Shown: positions 26,208 through 36,068 of the stretch, piece by piece
Layout of the letters: each line of letters begins with the position of its first letter
Position numbering within the stretch: position 1 is the first letter of the stretch
NCBI RefSeq assembly: GCF_040939125.1
Contig: NZ_CP162495.1
Span: 2,294,001-2,358,000 of the forward strand
DNA length: 64,000 bases
Origin: Clostridium sp. BJN0013
GTDB lineage: Bacteria > Bacillota > Clostridia > Clostridiales > Clostridiaceae
Direction: 5' to 3'
Notes under the pieces: model-generated
What the model saw: the letters and a program-made list of their open reading frames with translations, nothing else
What the model was told of the DNA's origin: nothing
Databases searched by the model: none
Translations under genes and position numbers: made by a program

Positions 26208-28477
26208 ATATCATCTTTTCCATGAATTAAAATCTGTCTTGGTTTAGCACCATCCTTTTTTGATATTATTTTTCTACTTTCCATTTCTTCTATTATTCTA
26301 GCTGCCCTATTATATCCTATTCTCAATCGTCTTTGAAGTAGAGATGTAGATACTTGTCCCTCATTTAGCACAATTTCAATGGCCTTATCTAAAAATTCAT
26401 CATGGTCATTACTGACATTGGAACTAGGTATACCCTGATCTATTTGTTCCATTATCTTATCTTCGTATTTAATTTCCACTTCACTATTTTTTATATAATG
26501 TACTACTTTTTCAACCTCTGCTTCTGATATAAAAGCTCCTTGTATTCTAACCGGTTTTGAAGTACCTACAGGATAAAATAGCATATCCCCTTTCCCAAGT
26601 AATCGTTCTGCTCCACTACTATCTAATATGGTTCTAGAATCGATTTGACTGGACACTGCGAAAGATATTCTTGATGGTATATTGGCCTTAATCACTCCTG
26701 TAATTACATCTACAGAAGGTCTCTGAGTTGCTATAACCAGGTGCATTCCTGCAGCTCTAGCCATTTGTGCGAGACGTCCTATATAATCTTCAACTTCATT
26801 TGGGCAAACCATCATTAAGTCTGAAAGCTCATCAATTATTATGACCACAAAAGGAATTTTCCCTTCTGTTATGCCCCTATCAAATAAATCATTGTATCCT
26901 TCTATATTTCTAACACCATTACTTGCAAATAATTTATATCTTCTGTTCATTTCCTGTACAGCCCAATTTAAAGCCCCTGCTGCTTTTTTAGGATCTGTAA
27001 CCACCGGTGTTAACAAATGGGGTATTCCGTTATATATACTAAGTTCAACTACTTTGGGATCTATCATTAAAAGTTTAACATTCTCTGGAGAATATTTGTA
27101 AAGTAAACTTACTATAAGACTATTTATACATACACTTTTACCAGAGCCTGTAGCACCTGCTATAAGCATGTGGGGCATTTTTGTAAGGTCAGATACTACA
27201 CAGTTTCCTCCTATATCTTTGCCTAAACAATAGGCCAATTTATGCTGGGAATTTACAAACTCTTCCGACTCAACCACTTCTCTTAAGTAAACAGATGTAA
27301 GTTCCCTATTTGGAACTTCTATCCCAATAACAGATTTTCCGGGTATCGGAGCTTCTATTCTAACTGCAGAAGCAGCAAGTCCTAGGGCAATATCATCGGA
27401 TAAATTTACAATTTTACTCACTTTAATTCCAGAACCTGGTTGAAGTTCAAATCTAGTTACAGAAGGTCCTCTGCTAACTTGAAGTATTTTTACATCCACC
27501 CCGAAACTTGCAAGGGTCTCTTCCAGTTTACTGGCACTATTTATTAATTCTTTTTTATCCTGTTTATTTAACTTTACCTGTACATTTTGATTCAATAAAT
27601 TCAGAGGTGGAAAATTATATAGGAAAACTGAATTCTTTCCACTTTGTATCACTTTTTCTTCAATTTCCATACTTATAGGCTCTATGTTTATAGGATCAAA
27701 CTTTTTTTCATAGGAAATATCTTTTTTAGATTCTATAGGACATTTTAAATCTTCATTACTTTTCGCCTTGTGATTTGACTGATCTTTTTTATCCATATTT
27801 CCATATTTCATAAAATCTAATATTTTAATTTTGTTTAAGCCTTTAACAAAATTTTTATTTTTAACTTCATTACTCTGGTCATTGTTTTCGTCCAACACTT
27901 TTTCCTCTATTTTAGTATTTTCTGCTTTATTTTTTTGAGCCAATAATTTTCTAAACTTATTCAGTATGTCATAAATAGTAAATTTACTCATTATTATAAA
28001 AGATATTATATAAATAGAGAAAAAAATAACATAACAACCAACAGTTCCAAATAATCTAAATAATGGTATATCTATCAAGAATCCTATTATACCACCATGA
28101 AATACATTATCAGAATTATATAATGTCTTTATAGCCAAAAATAAATTATATTCCATATTATAATCAAACATTACTATCATATGTACAACTAACAGGGTAT
28201 TAACTATAAAAAGTAAAATACCATAGAATTTATTATTAAAAGTTATTTTGTTCCTTTTTATAATATAACAAATTCCAATAAATATTATCAATATGGGAAA
28301 TATAAAAGCTCCTATTCCAAATATTATTATTAAAATTTTCTTCATAAGTTTTCCAGCTATGCCAGAAGAAGAGGGAGAAAATACACTTATTATCATAAGT
28401 ATTCCCAATGTAGTTAACAATATACCTTTTATATCCTCATCTAATGAGTACTTTTTTTTTTGTCTAATTCTAGACAT
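26192..28477 (-). CDS. ftsK: FtsK/SpoIIIE DNA translocase
   Basis: Septal DNA pump that clears or packages chromosomes at division and sporulation. 761 residues: four membrane helices (about 15-175), a short charged linker, then the motor with Walker A GATGSGKSV and Walker B VVIIIDELSDLM. A C-terminal winged-helix gamma domain (QVSTSLLQRRLRIGYNRAARI) should read the orientation sequences. Position after tepA matches spoIIIE of Bacillus, so this is probably the sporulation-competent form. Start is ATG at 28477 after GGAGG; an upstream GTG in frame overlaps that site. The last codons overlap a possible repeat remnant. Confidence 0.95.
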   Translation of the reverse strand: MSRIRQKKKYSLDEDIKGILLTTLGILMIISVFSPSSSGIAGKLMKKILIIIFGIGAFIFPILIIFIGICYIIKRNKITFNNKFYGILLFIVNTLLVVHMIVMFDYNMEYNLFLAIKTLYNSDNVFHGGIIGFLIDIPLFRLFGTVGCYVIFFSIYIISFIIMSKFTIYDILNKFRKLLAQKNKAENTKIEEKVLDENNDQSNEVKNKNFVKGLNKIKILDFMKYGNMDKKDQSNHKAKSNEDLKCPIESKKDISYEKKFDPINIEPISMEIEEKVIQSGKNSVFLYNFPPLNLLNQNVQVKLNKQDKKELINSASKLEETLASFGVDVKILQVSRGPSVTRFELQPGSGIKVSKIVNLSDDIALGLAASAVRIEAPIPGKSVIGIEVPNRELTSVYLREVVESEEFVNSQHKLAYCLGKDIGGNCVVSDLTKMPHMLIAGATGSGKSVCINSLIVSLLYKYSPENVKLLMIDPKVVELSIYNGIPHLLTPVVTDPKKAAGALNWAVQEMNRRYKLFASNGVRNIEGYNDLFDRGITEGKIPFVVIIIDELSDLMMVCPNEVEDYIGRLAQMARAAGMHLVIATQRPSVDVITGVIKANIPSRISFAVSSQIDSRTILDSSGAERLLGKGDMLFYPVGTSKPVRIQGAFISEAEVEKVVHYIKNSEVEIKYEDKIMEQIDQGIPSSNVSNDHDEFLDKAIEIVLNEGQVSTSLLQRRLRIGYNRAARIIEEMESRKIISKKDGAKPRQILIHGKDDIPSSS

Positions 28478-28609
28478 ATATGCCATCACCTCCAGTATAT
28501 TATTAAGTATATCCTATATAAAAAATATTCTACAATACTTTTGTTTTTCCTTTAATATTTCTTAAAAGATAATTTGTGTTCGAATCATTGATTTTACACA
28601 ATTAAAGTA

Positions 28610-28628
28610 CCATAGGATTACCCTATGG
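28610..28628 (-). terminator. Hairpin after tepA
   Basis: CCATAGG-N5-CCTATGG stem just after the tepA stop; modest T-run on the minus strand. Confidence 0.5.
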
Positions 28629-28634
28629 CGATTT

Positions 28635-29333
28635 TCAATGTTCTATTTTTTTTTCTAGCATAGTATTTAGCTTTTTAATAGCGTCACTTATTCCTCCTAC
28701 CTTATCTATTAATCCCTGCTCTACAGCTTGTTTTCCAATCAATATAGTTCCCATGTCATTTAATAGATCATCTGATTGGAGCATTAGATTACTCAACTTT
28801 TCTCTAGTTATCCTTGATGTTCTCACTATAAACTCATTTATTCTCTCCTGCATTTTATTAAAATACTCAAAGGTTTGAGGTACTCCAATAATTAGTCCAT
28901 TCATTCTTATTGGATGCACAATCATAGTAGCCGTAGGAGATATAAAAGAATAATCTGAAGCCGTAGCAAGAGGAACCCCAATAGAGTGGCCTCCCCCTAT
29001 AACCAGAGATACTGTAGGTTTACTTAAACTCCTTATCATCTCTGCTATAGCAAGCCCTGCTTCTACATCTCCACCTACAGTATTTAAAACTACCAGTACC
29101 CCTTCAACTCTAGGATCATTTTCCATGAGAATTAAATTAGGTATTACATGTTCATATTTAGTTGCTTTGGTTTCAGGCGGAAGGGTTACATGCCCCTCTA
29201 TTTGGCCTATTATAGGAAGTATTTGAATTTTATTATTTTCCTCTGCTATGTTAGGCATACCCAACTCTTTTATATTATTTAACTTTTCATTGGCACGATT
29301 ATCTACTATTTCCTTATTCATCCTCTGCGGCAT
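28635..29333 (-). CDS. tepA: ClpP-class serine protease TepA
   Basis: 232-residue ClpP/crotonase-fold protease related to B. subtilis TepA (YmfB), which affects protein export and spore protein turnover. Nucleophile S117 in GGGHSIGVP; likely catalytic histidine H140 in MIVHPIRMNG. There is no signal peptide or membrane helix, so it is cytoplasmic. I start at ATG 29333, directly after AAGGAGGAG; the longer frame reads through that site. The order ylmC-dapG-tepA-ftsK echoes the ymxH...dapG...tepA-spoIIIE order of Bacillus, with the dipicolinate genes and asd/dapA missing between. Confidence 0.9.
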   Translation of the reverse strand: MPQRMNKEIVDNRANEKLNNIKELGMPNIAEENNKIQILPIIGQIEGHVTLPPETKATKYEHVIPNLILMENDPRVEGVLVVLNTVGGDVEAGLAIAEMIRSLSKPTVSLVIGGGHSIGVPLATASDYSFISPTATMIVHPIRMNGLIIGVPQTFEYFNKMQERINEFIVRTSRITREKLSNLMLQSDDLLNDMGTILIGKQAVEQGLIDKVGGISDAIKKLNTMLEKKIEH

Positions 29334-29390
29334 TTTAATCTCCTCCTTAAATAAATTTATTTTATGCATTTATGGAGGTTGCTATACCTT

Positions 29391-30590
29391 TTACTTCACA
29401 TGTGATAAAAATTCTTTATGAAGTGCATTTATGGCCTTTCCCATTTCACTGCTTTTAACAAGACACCATATAGTAGTATGTGAATCCGCTGTCTGCAATA
29501 CTTCTATACCCTCTTCATGCAATATCTTCAATATTCTAGCCATAACTCCTGGTATACCTCTCATGCCACTTCCTATAAGAGCTATTTTGCTGCAGTTTTC
29601 TATTAAGGAATATACAAGCTCTAAATTCTTAGCTATTACCTTAAACTTATCTATATCTTTACTATCTATAGTAAAAATCTGCTTACTTGGAAATACATTT
29701 ATTAAATCTATACTTATTGAATTATTGGCCAGCTTTTCTAGTAAAGTATTATATATTTTATTACTTTCATCATAATTTACTGTGACTTGAACTCTATTAT
29801 CCATAGAAGTTATACCATTTATTATCTCATCTGACTCCCCTATAACAGAATTAGTTATTATCGTACCTTTACAATTATTTAAGGTGTTTTTTACAACAAG
29901 GGGTATATTACCACTCATAGCTATTTTTACTGCTCTTGGATGTATTACTTTCGCTCCTTGATCTGCAAACTGAAACACCTCATTATAACTTATTTGTTCA
30001 ATTAGAAAAGCTTCTGATACTATTCCCGGATCTGCCGTCATTATTCCATCTACATCTGTATATATTTCTATTACTTCAGAATTCAAGGCAACTCCTAAAA
30101 TTGACGCAGTAACATCACTGCCACCCCTGCCTAAAGTAGTTACATATCCATTTTCACTTATTCCTTGAAATCCTGCAACTATAGGAATTTTCCCTTGGTT
30201 AACTAAATTTAATAATCTTTCTTTTTTTACTTTTAAAATGGAAGCATTGTTATAATTATCATCAGTAATTATACCTGCTTGTCCCCCAGTTAAAGGCACT
30301 GCTTTTAAACCTTTCCTCAAAAGTTCATCTGCTAAAACTATAGTGCTTATGATTTCACCACAACTCATAAGTAAATCTACTCCTAAAGGATTTTTAAGCT
30401 TAAAATCTTCTTTTATTAGTGAAAGCAGTGTATCTGTGGCATAAGGTTGACCTTTCCTTCCCATAGCAGATACCACTACAACTGGACAAAATCCTTTATC
30501 TTTTGCTTTTAATATTTTATTTACTACCTGCTCTCTTCTTTCATGAGTAGAAACAGAAGTACCTCCAAATTTCTGAATCACTATTTTCAT
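29391..30590 (-). CDS. dapG: Aspartate kinase, DapG type
   Basis: First step of the aspartate family (lysine, diaminopimelate, threonine, methionine): phosphorylates aspartate. 399 residues: kinase domain with KFGGTS (7-12), GRGGSDVTAS and EIYTDVDGIMTADP, followed by two ACT domains (the second includes IALIGSGMRGIPGVMARI) for feedback control. Single polypeptide with no homoserine dehydrogenase fusion. By position it corresponds to the diaminopimelate-regulated DapG of Bacillus. There is no lysine riboswitch in its 120-base leader. Confidence 0.93.
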   Translation of the reverse strand: MKIVIQKFGGTSVSTHERREQVVNKILKAKDKGFCPVVVVSAMGRKGQPYATDTLLSLIKEDFKLKNPLGVDLLMSCGEIISTIVLADELLRKGLKAVPLTGGQAGIITDDNYNNASILKVKKERLLNLVNQGKIPIVAGFQGISENGYVTTLGRGGSDVTASILGVALNSEVIEIYTDVDGIMTADPGIVSEAFLIEQISYNEVFQFADQGAKVIHPRAVKIAMSGNIPLVVKNTLNNCKGTIITNSVIGESDEIINGITSMDNRVQVTVNYDESNKIYNTLLEKLANNSISIDLINVFPSKQIFTIDSKDIDKFKVIAKNLELVYSLIENCSKIALIGSGMRGIPGVMARILKILHEEGIEVLQTADSHTTIWCLVKSSEMGKAINALHKEFLSHVK

Positions 30591-30710
30591 ATTAATCCTC
30601 CATTACACAGCTTATTATAAATACATAAATTTCTAAAAATATGTGTTGAATTGCAGTTTACTAATATACAATATGTTAATAGTGGATAATATGTTAATTA
30701 GCGTATACTA

Positions 30711-30983
30711 TTAACGTACTTTTTTAAGGGATTTTTCATCTACATCTATTATAATAGTTTTGGTACCTATTTTCTTTACATATTCCCAGGGTACTTCTAT
30801 AAATTCTCCTTTTCCAAAAATACTAAATCTTGATCTACCGTCATTTAAAATAAGCATTTTTAAAACTCCCTCTGAATCCACTATTATATCGTTATTGCCC
30901 AAAAAATTAAATTTGTTACCATCATTTACATTTATAATTTCATATCTTTCCATCTCGCTATAAAATTTTATATTCTCATCCAT
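30711..30983 (-). CDS. YlmC/YmxH-family PRC-barrel protein
   Basis: 90 residues, a PRC-barrel-like beta protein of the YlmC/YmxH sporulation-associated family. Core: NVNDGNKFNFLGNNDIIVD, then FIEVPWEYVKKIGTKTIIID with the conserved PW. Molecular function unknown. It sits between a mlpA-like M16 peptidase gene and dapG exactly as ymxH does in Bacillus, and is read from a good ribosome-binding site (GGGGGATG region). Confidence 0.88.
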   Translation of the reverse strand: MDENIKFYSEMERYEIINVNDGNKFNFLGNNDIIVDSEGVLKMLILNDGRSRFSIFGKGEFIEVPWEYVKKIGTKTIIIDVDEKSLKKVR

Positions 30984-31150
30984 ACTTACATCCCCCTATA
31001 TTTTATCTGTTACATTATACTATGAGTAATATAATGTACTTATTACAGGGTTTGGGTATCCAGGAACAAATAATAATTTGAATTATCTACCAAGACATAC
31101 CTTAGCTATATGAATAAAAATTTTTATAAGATTATTAATGATTATAACTC

Positions 31151-32449
31151 TTAAATTAAACTTTTCTTTGATTTTTCAAAAGAAATACTATCTTTTTCCA
31201 ATAAATTTTCTATAACAGATATATCTATTTCTTTTCCTACAAAGGATGAATTTACTATACCTTTATAAAATGTATTTTTCATCACCCTTTCAATGCTTTC
31301 TTCATCTATCTTATTTATCTTGTCTATAATATCTTCTGGTATATTTAACCTATTTAAAAGTAAAAGGGATTTTCCATTATTGAACATTCTGCTGCTTATA
31401 CTTTCAAGTCCCAATATATAATTTCCCTTTAACTGTTCTTTTAATTTTTTTAATTTATCCTTTGTTATAACTGAAGTTGAGAATTTTAACATTTCATCTT
31501 TTATTCTAGCTATTACATCATAAGCATATTTAGCATTCAACCCTGCATAAACAGTTATTGCCCCTATATTATTAAAAGTGGTTATATAAGAATAGATTGA
31601 ATAACAAAGCCCTCTTTCCTCTCTTATTTTCTGAAATAATATAGAAGAAGCCACCCCTCCATACATGTTGTTTAAAATCAAAAGAGTATAAAGATCATTA
31701 CTTCCATTTTCCACTCCTGGTATACCTAAACTGAGATGCAGTTGTTCTATATTCTTCTTTTTAAAAAAATGATTACTTAAAAATTCTGGTTTAGAATAAT
31801 TGGTTACTTTTTTATTCAATATATTCCATGTACCAAAATATTTTTCTATTAACCTTTCAACTTTATTTAGATCTACATTACCTGCTATGGAAATCACAGA
31901 ATTCTCCGGTATATAATAAGATGATATGTACTCCATCAAATGTTCTTTTGTAAAGGATTTTACAGTATCTATACTTCCTAATATAGGAAAGGATATAGAG
32001 TCCTTTCCCCACATAGCCTTACTGTGAAGATCAGAAAGTACATCTTCCGGAGAGTCCTCACTCATATTTATCTCCTCAATTATAACTCCCTTTTCTTTTT
32101 CTATATCTTCTGGTAAAAATTTACTATTAAATAACATATCCGATATAACATCTATAGCTAAATCCAAATGCGAATTTAACACCTTTACATAAAAACATGT
32201 AGCTTCCTTACCAGTAAATGCGTTTATTTGTCCTCCTATATCTTCTATACATTCTGCTATTTCAAGGGCAGTTCTATTAGTGGTTCCTTTAAAAAACATA
32301 TGTTCAATAAAATGAGAGATCCCATTGTTTTTATCATTTTCATTTCTTGAGCCATTTTTTACCCACAATCCCACACTTACAGAATTTACATAATCTATAT
32401 CCTCTACAACTATTCTAAGACCATTATCCAGTTTAAATACATTATACAA
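31151..32449 (-). CDS. M16 zinc peptidase, MlpA/YmxG-like
   Basis: 432-residue processing-peptidase-like metallopeptidase. The inverted zinc motif is H46-F-I-E49-H50, with the distal acidic cluster EEINMSED likely giving the third ligand. The C-terminal half contains the usual RxxY-type motif region (REERGLCYSIYSYI). There is no signal peptide. It lies just downstream of pnp, as mlpA does in Bacillus, where the protein is reported to limit extracellular protease expression. Substrate unknown. Confidence 0.9.
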   Translation of the reverse strand: MYNVFKLDNGLRIVVEDIDYVNSVSVGLWVKNGSRNENDKNNGISHFIEHMFFKGTTNRTALEIAECIEDIGGQINAFTGKEATCFYVKVLNSHLDLAIDVISDMLFNSKFLPEDIEKEKGVIIEEINMSEDSPEDVLSDLHSKAMWGKDSISFPILGSIDTVKSFTKEHLMEYISSYYIPENSVISIAGNVDLNKVERLIEKYFGTWNILNKKVTNYSKPEFLSNHFFKKKNIEQLHLSLGIPGVENGSNDLYTLLILNNMYGGVASSILFQKIREERGLCYSIYSYITTFNNIGAITVYAGLNAKYAYDVIARIKDEMLKFSTSVITKDKLKKLKEQLKGNYILGLESISSRMFNNGKSLLLLNRLNIPEDIIDKINKIDEESIERVMKNTFYKGIVNSSFVGKEIDISVIENLLEKDSISFEKSKKSLI

Positions 32450-32541
32450 TAAAAACAGTCACCTCTTTCAATTAACAATTCTTAATCTATAAAAATAGTT
32501 TAATTTAAAAAATAAAAAGGCACCTAAGCCCTTCTATTTTG

Positions 32542-34668
32542 CTACTTTTTTTGTATGTCCTTCTCATTTAAATCTTTCTTCTCTGAATCCTTTATAGCAT
32601 CCTTCCTGGAAAGATTTATTCTTCCCTGGCTATCTATTTCAATTACTTTAACTAATATTTCATCTCCCACAGAAACTACATCTTCTACTTTATTTACTCT
32701 TGTAAAGTCTAGCTTTGATATGTGAACTAATCCTTCTTTTCCCTTATGTATTTCCACAAAAGCTCCAAAATTAGTTATCTTAGTAACCTTACCCAAATAT
32801 ATTTCTCCTACTAATATTTCTCTAGTAAGATCATCTATTATTTTCAATGCTTTTTTAGCACTTTCACTATTTTCCGACATAACAAATATCTTGCCATCTT
32901 CTTTTATATCTATTTTAACTCCAGTTTCTGCTATTATTTTATTGATAACTTTTCCCCCAGCTCCTATTACATCTCTTATTTTATCAGGAGGTATAGACAT
33001 TATATAGGTCTTTGGTGCATATTTTGACACTTCTGCCCTATGCTCTGGGATACACTGCTTCATTTTATCCAGTATATATAATCTAGCTGTTCTTGCTTTT
33101 TCAAGGGTTTCTTTTATACATTTATTTGACAGTCCATGAATTTTAGTGTCAAATTGGATAGCTGTAATACCTTTTTCCGTTCCACCTACTTTAAAATCCA
33201 TATCACCAAAAAAATCTTCTAACCCCTGTATATCTGTTAATATTTCTTCCTGGGATAAGTCTTCACTAGTTACAAGCCCCATAGCTATTCCAGCTGCAGG
33301 TCTTTTTATTGGAACACCTGCATCCAAAAGTGCCAGTGTACTTCCACATATACTAGCCTGAGATGTGGAACCATTGGAACTCAGAACCTCTGATACAAGT
33401 CTTATGGTATAAGGAAACTGTTCCTCCATAGGTATAAGTGGTTCCAGTGCTTTTTCAGCTAATGCACCATGGCCTATTTCTCTTCTTCCAGGTCCTCTTA
33501 AAGGTCTAACTTCTCCTGTACTATAAGATGGAAAATTATAATGATGCATATATCTTTTAGAATCCTCAAGACCTACTCCATCAAGTATTTGTACATCACC
33601 TAAAGATCCCAATGTAGCAACAGTCATTACTTGAGTTAATCCTCTAGTAAACAGCCCGGTACCGTGAGCTCTTGGAAGAAACCCTACCTCACAACTTATA
33701 GGACGTACTTCATCAAATGCCCTTCCATCCACTCTTCTATGCTCATTTAAAAGCATATTTCTAACTATTTCCTTTTTTATCCTGTATACTACATCTGATA
33801 TATCACTTTTATTATCTACATACTTTTCAGAAAATTGTTCCTCCAATTTTTCATCAATATCTTTTAAAACTTCATTTCTCTCATTTCTATCTACTATATA
33901 CATGGCACTTTTTATCATATCAAAAGCAAATTCCCTTACTTCATTTTCTAAATCCTCATCTACTTTATAAAGCTCAGGTTCATCTTTTCTCTTGCCATAT
34001 TTTTTCATAACTTCTTCCTGAAATAAGGCTATTTTCTTGCATTCTTCAAAACCAAAAATTATAGCATCATACATAATACCTTCTGGTACTTCGCATGCTC
34101 CAGCTTCTACCATCATAACCCTCTCTTTAGTAGCACATACAGTAAGATTCAAAGTGCTTTTCTCTCTATCCTCTAAATTAGGATTTATTATAAAATTTCC
34201 ATCTACTAAACCTACGGATACAGATCCCACAGGGGTTGTAAAAGGAATACTTGACATACATAAGGCCAAAGATGCCCCATTCATAGCCACTATATTAGGT
34301 AAATTATCTTGATCTACAGATAATACTGTACATACTACTTGAACATCATTTCTATATCCTTTGGGAAATAATGGTCTAAGAGGCCTATCTATTGCCCTTG
34401 CATTTAATATTGCCTTCTCTGAGGGCTTACCTTCCCTTTTTATAAATCCTCCTGGAATTTTTCCAACAGAATATAGTCTTTCTTCATACTCTATACTTAA
34501 AGGAAAAAAATCTATTCCTTCTCTTGGTTTATCTGAAGCATTTGTATTAATTAAAACTACTGTATCTCCATAACTTATAAACATACCACAATTAGATAGC
34601 ATACCTACTTTTTCACAGTCAACTTTTAAAGTTCTGCCTGCCACAGTAGTTTGAATAAATTCTTTCAT
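32542..34668 (-). CDS. pnp: Polynucleotide phosphorylase
   Basis: Phosphorolytic 3'-5' exoribonuclease of the mRNA degradation machinery, 708 residues. Two RNase PH domains (the second with [14 protein letters not shown] and [16 protein letters not shown]), a KH domain ([15 protein letters not shown] near 555) and a C-terminal S1 domain ([15 protein letters not shown] near 625). ATG at 34668 follows GGAGGG; the longer frame overlaps that site. It lies just downstream of rpsO, with the family's usual rpsO-pnp order and a hairpin between. Confidence 0.98.
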   Translation of the reverse strand: MKEFIQTTVAGRTLKVDCEKVGMLSNCGMFISYGDTVVLINTNASDKPREGIDFFPLSIEYEERLYSVGKIPGGFIKREGKPSEKAILNARAIDRPLRPLFPKGYRNDVQVVCTVLSVDQDNLPNIVAMNGASLALCMSSIPFTTPVGSVSVGLVDGNFIINPNLEDREKSTLNLTVCATKERVMMVEAGACEVPEGIMYDAIIFGFEECKKIALFQEEVMKKYGKRKDEPELYKVDEDLENEVREFAFDMIKSAMYIVDRNERNEVLKDIDEKLEEQFSEKYVDNKSDISDVVYRIKKEIVRNMLLNEHRRVDGRAFDEVRPISCEVGFLPRAHGTGLFTRGLTQVMTVATLGSLGDVQILDGVGLEDSKRYMHHYNFPSYSTGEVRPLRGPGRREIGHGALAEKALEPLIPMEEQFPYTIRLVSEVLSSNGSTSQASICGSTLALLDAGVPIKRPAAGIAMGLVTSEDLSQEEILTDIQGLEDFFGDMDFKVGGTEKGITAIQFDTKIHGLSNKCIKETLEKARTARLYILDKMKQCIPEHRAEVSKYAPKTYIMSIPPDKIRDVIGAGGKVINKIIAETGVKIDIKEDGKIFVMSENSESAKKALKIIDDLTREILVGEIYLGKVTKITNFGAFVEIHKGKEGLVHISKLDFTRVNKVEDVVSVGDEILVKVIEIDSQGRINLSRKDAIKDSEKKDLNEKDIQKK

Positions 34669-34714
34669 TAAAAATTTCCCTCCTCTCAATAAATTACAAT
34701 TTTTTTAAAACAAT

Positions 34715-34734
34715 GGAGCGGTAAAAGCCGCTCC
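34715..34734 (-). terminator. rpsO-pnp intergenic hairpin
   Basis: GGAGCGG-N6-CCGCTCC, a GC-rich 7-bp stem 6 bases after the rpsO stop, followed on the minus strand by ATTGTTTT. Probably a partial terminator or processing site between rpsO and pnp. Confidence 0.7.
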
Positions 34735-34739
34735 AAAAA

Positions 34740-35003
34740 TTATTTTCTTAAATTTAATGCTTTAATAATAGCACGATATCTTTCAATGTCTTGCTTAATT
34801 AAATAATTAAGAAGTCCCCTTCTTTTACCAACCATCATTAAAAGTCCTCTTCTTGAATGGTGGTCTTTTTTATGAATCTTCAAATGTTCATTCAGATGAT
34901 TAATTCTTGTAGTAAGCAATGCTATTTGAACCTCTGGAGATCCTGTATCTCCCTCATGTCTTGCATATTTTTCCATTATTTCTTGTTTAACTGCCTTTTC
35001 CAT
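34740..35003 (-). CDS. rpsO: Ribosomal protein uS15
   Basis: 87-residue 30S protein that binds the central domain of 16S rRNA. The conserved block is [19 protein letters not shown], then [26 protein letters not shown] precedes the ATG. It has its own promoter and a short structured leader, then pnp. Confidence 0.98.
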   Translation of the reverse strand: MEKAVKQEIMEKYARHEGDTGSPEVQIALLTTRINHLNEHLKIHKKDHHSRRGLLMMVGKRRGLLNYLIKQDIERYRAIIKALNLRK

Positions 35004-35039
35004 TATGTTACACCTCCAATTGTTATTCCCCTCTATCCC

Positions 35040-35068
35040 AAGAATACCGTCGGCAAATCGAAATTCTT
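35040..35068 (-). promoter_or_regulatory. rpsO leader stem-loop
   Basis: On the minus strand AAGAAT and ATTCTT flank a G+C-rich loop containing GCCGACGG, inside the roughly 80-base leader. It is a candidate autoregulatory S15 site; S15 leaders are known in other bacteria, but this one is not matched to a described type. Confidence 0.4.
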
Positions 35069-35089
35069 AGCATAAGGATCACGCCTGTA

Positions 35090-35118
35090 ATTATAACAAA
35101 TAAAATTCTTATTGTAAA
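35090..35118 (-). promoter_or_regulatory. rpsO promoter
   Basis: TTTACA (35113-35118), 17-base spacer, TATAAT (35090-35095) on the minus strand, directly after the ribF stop. Confidence 0.7.
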
Positions 35119-36057
35119 TTAATTTTTAAAATTAATTTGTAATTTTTTCTTACTGGCATACAATTTGTCTTTTTTTAGCTGATGAGCTAATTCCGATAAA
35201 CTATTAAACTTTAATTCATCTCTAATTCTTTCTATAAAGTGTATTTTTGCATTTTTGCCATACACATCCTCATTAAAATTTAATATATGAGTTTCAATAC
35301 TCAGTTTATTATCACAGGTAGTAGGATTGTACCCTACATTTGTTATACCTTTAAATATACCATCATCTAACTGTACCATAGTATAATAAACTCCACCCTT
35401 TGGTATTACAAATTTTTTATCGTAATTTAAATTTATTGTAGGAAAACCTAGTTTTCTCCCGAGATGTTTTCCATGTATTACCTTTCCCTGTATTGCAAAA
35501 GGACGTGTTAAAAGCTTATTAACTTTTTTCATATCCCCTTCATCTGATATAAGTGTCCTTATAATTGAGCTGCTGACTACTTGCCCTTTATATTTCACAG
35601 AATCTATTACACTTAGAGAAAATTTATAATTTTTACTCATTTTTTTAAGTAAACTTACATCTCCAAGATTTTTATATCCAAATCTATAATTAAATCCTAC
35701 TATAATTCCTTTAGCTCTATAATTATTTAAAAGGTGAATTACAAAATCTTCGGGGTGGATTTTCATAAATTCCTTATTAAAGTTCACCATATTTATTATA
35801 TCCAATCCAGCATTTCTTAATACATTTACCTTACATTCATTATCCATTAAGATTTTAGGTGCCAAATCCGGGTTTATAATATTGAGAGGATGATCCTTGA
35901 AGGTAACTATCATACTTTTTGCACCATTATTTTTAGCAAGTTTAATAGTTTTATTTATCAAACTCATATGCCCCAAATGAAGTCCATCAAAACTTCCTAA
36001 AGCAATATATGTACTCTTCATAAAATGCTTTTTAAAATTATCTTCTATAATTATCAT
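35119..36057 (-). CDS. ribF: Bifunctional riboflavin kinase / FAD synthetase
   Basis: Makes FMN from riboflavin and then FAD. 312 residues: N-terminal nucleotidyltransferase domain with GSFDGLHLGHMSLI (HxGH-like motif) and the later SSSIIRTLI block; C-terminal kinase domain with GKVIHGKHLGRKLGFPTINL. GAGG precedes the ATG by 8 bases. It follows truB by 11 bases and is the last gene of the nusA-infB operon. Confidence 0.96.
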   Translation of the reverse strand: MIIIEDNFKKHFMKSTYIALGSFDGLHLGHMSLINKTIKLAKNNGAKSMIVTFKDHPLNIINPDLAPKILMDNECKVNVLRNAGLDIINMVNFNKEFMKIHPEDFVIHLLNNYRAKGIIVGFNYRFGYKNLGDVSLLKKMSKNYKFSLSVIDSVKYKGQVVSSSIIRTLISDEGDMKKVNKLLTRPFAIQGKVIHGKHLGRKLGFPTINLNYDKKFVIPKGGVYYTMVQLDDGIFKGITNVGYNPTTCDNKLSIETHILNFNEDVYGKNAKIHFIERIRDELKFNSLSELAHQLKKDKLYASKKKLQINFKN

Positions 36058-36068
36058 ATCTAATTACC

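Noticed and set aside
30591-30710. Lysine riboswitch before dapG.
   Set aside because: The spacer is only 120 bases and shows none of the conserved aptamer blocks.
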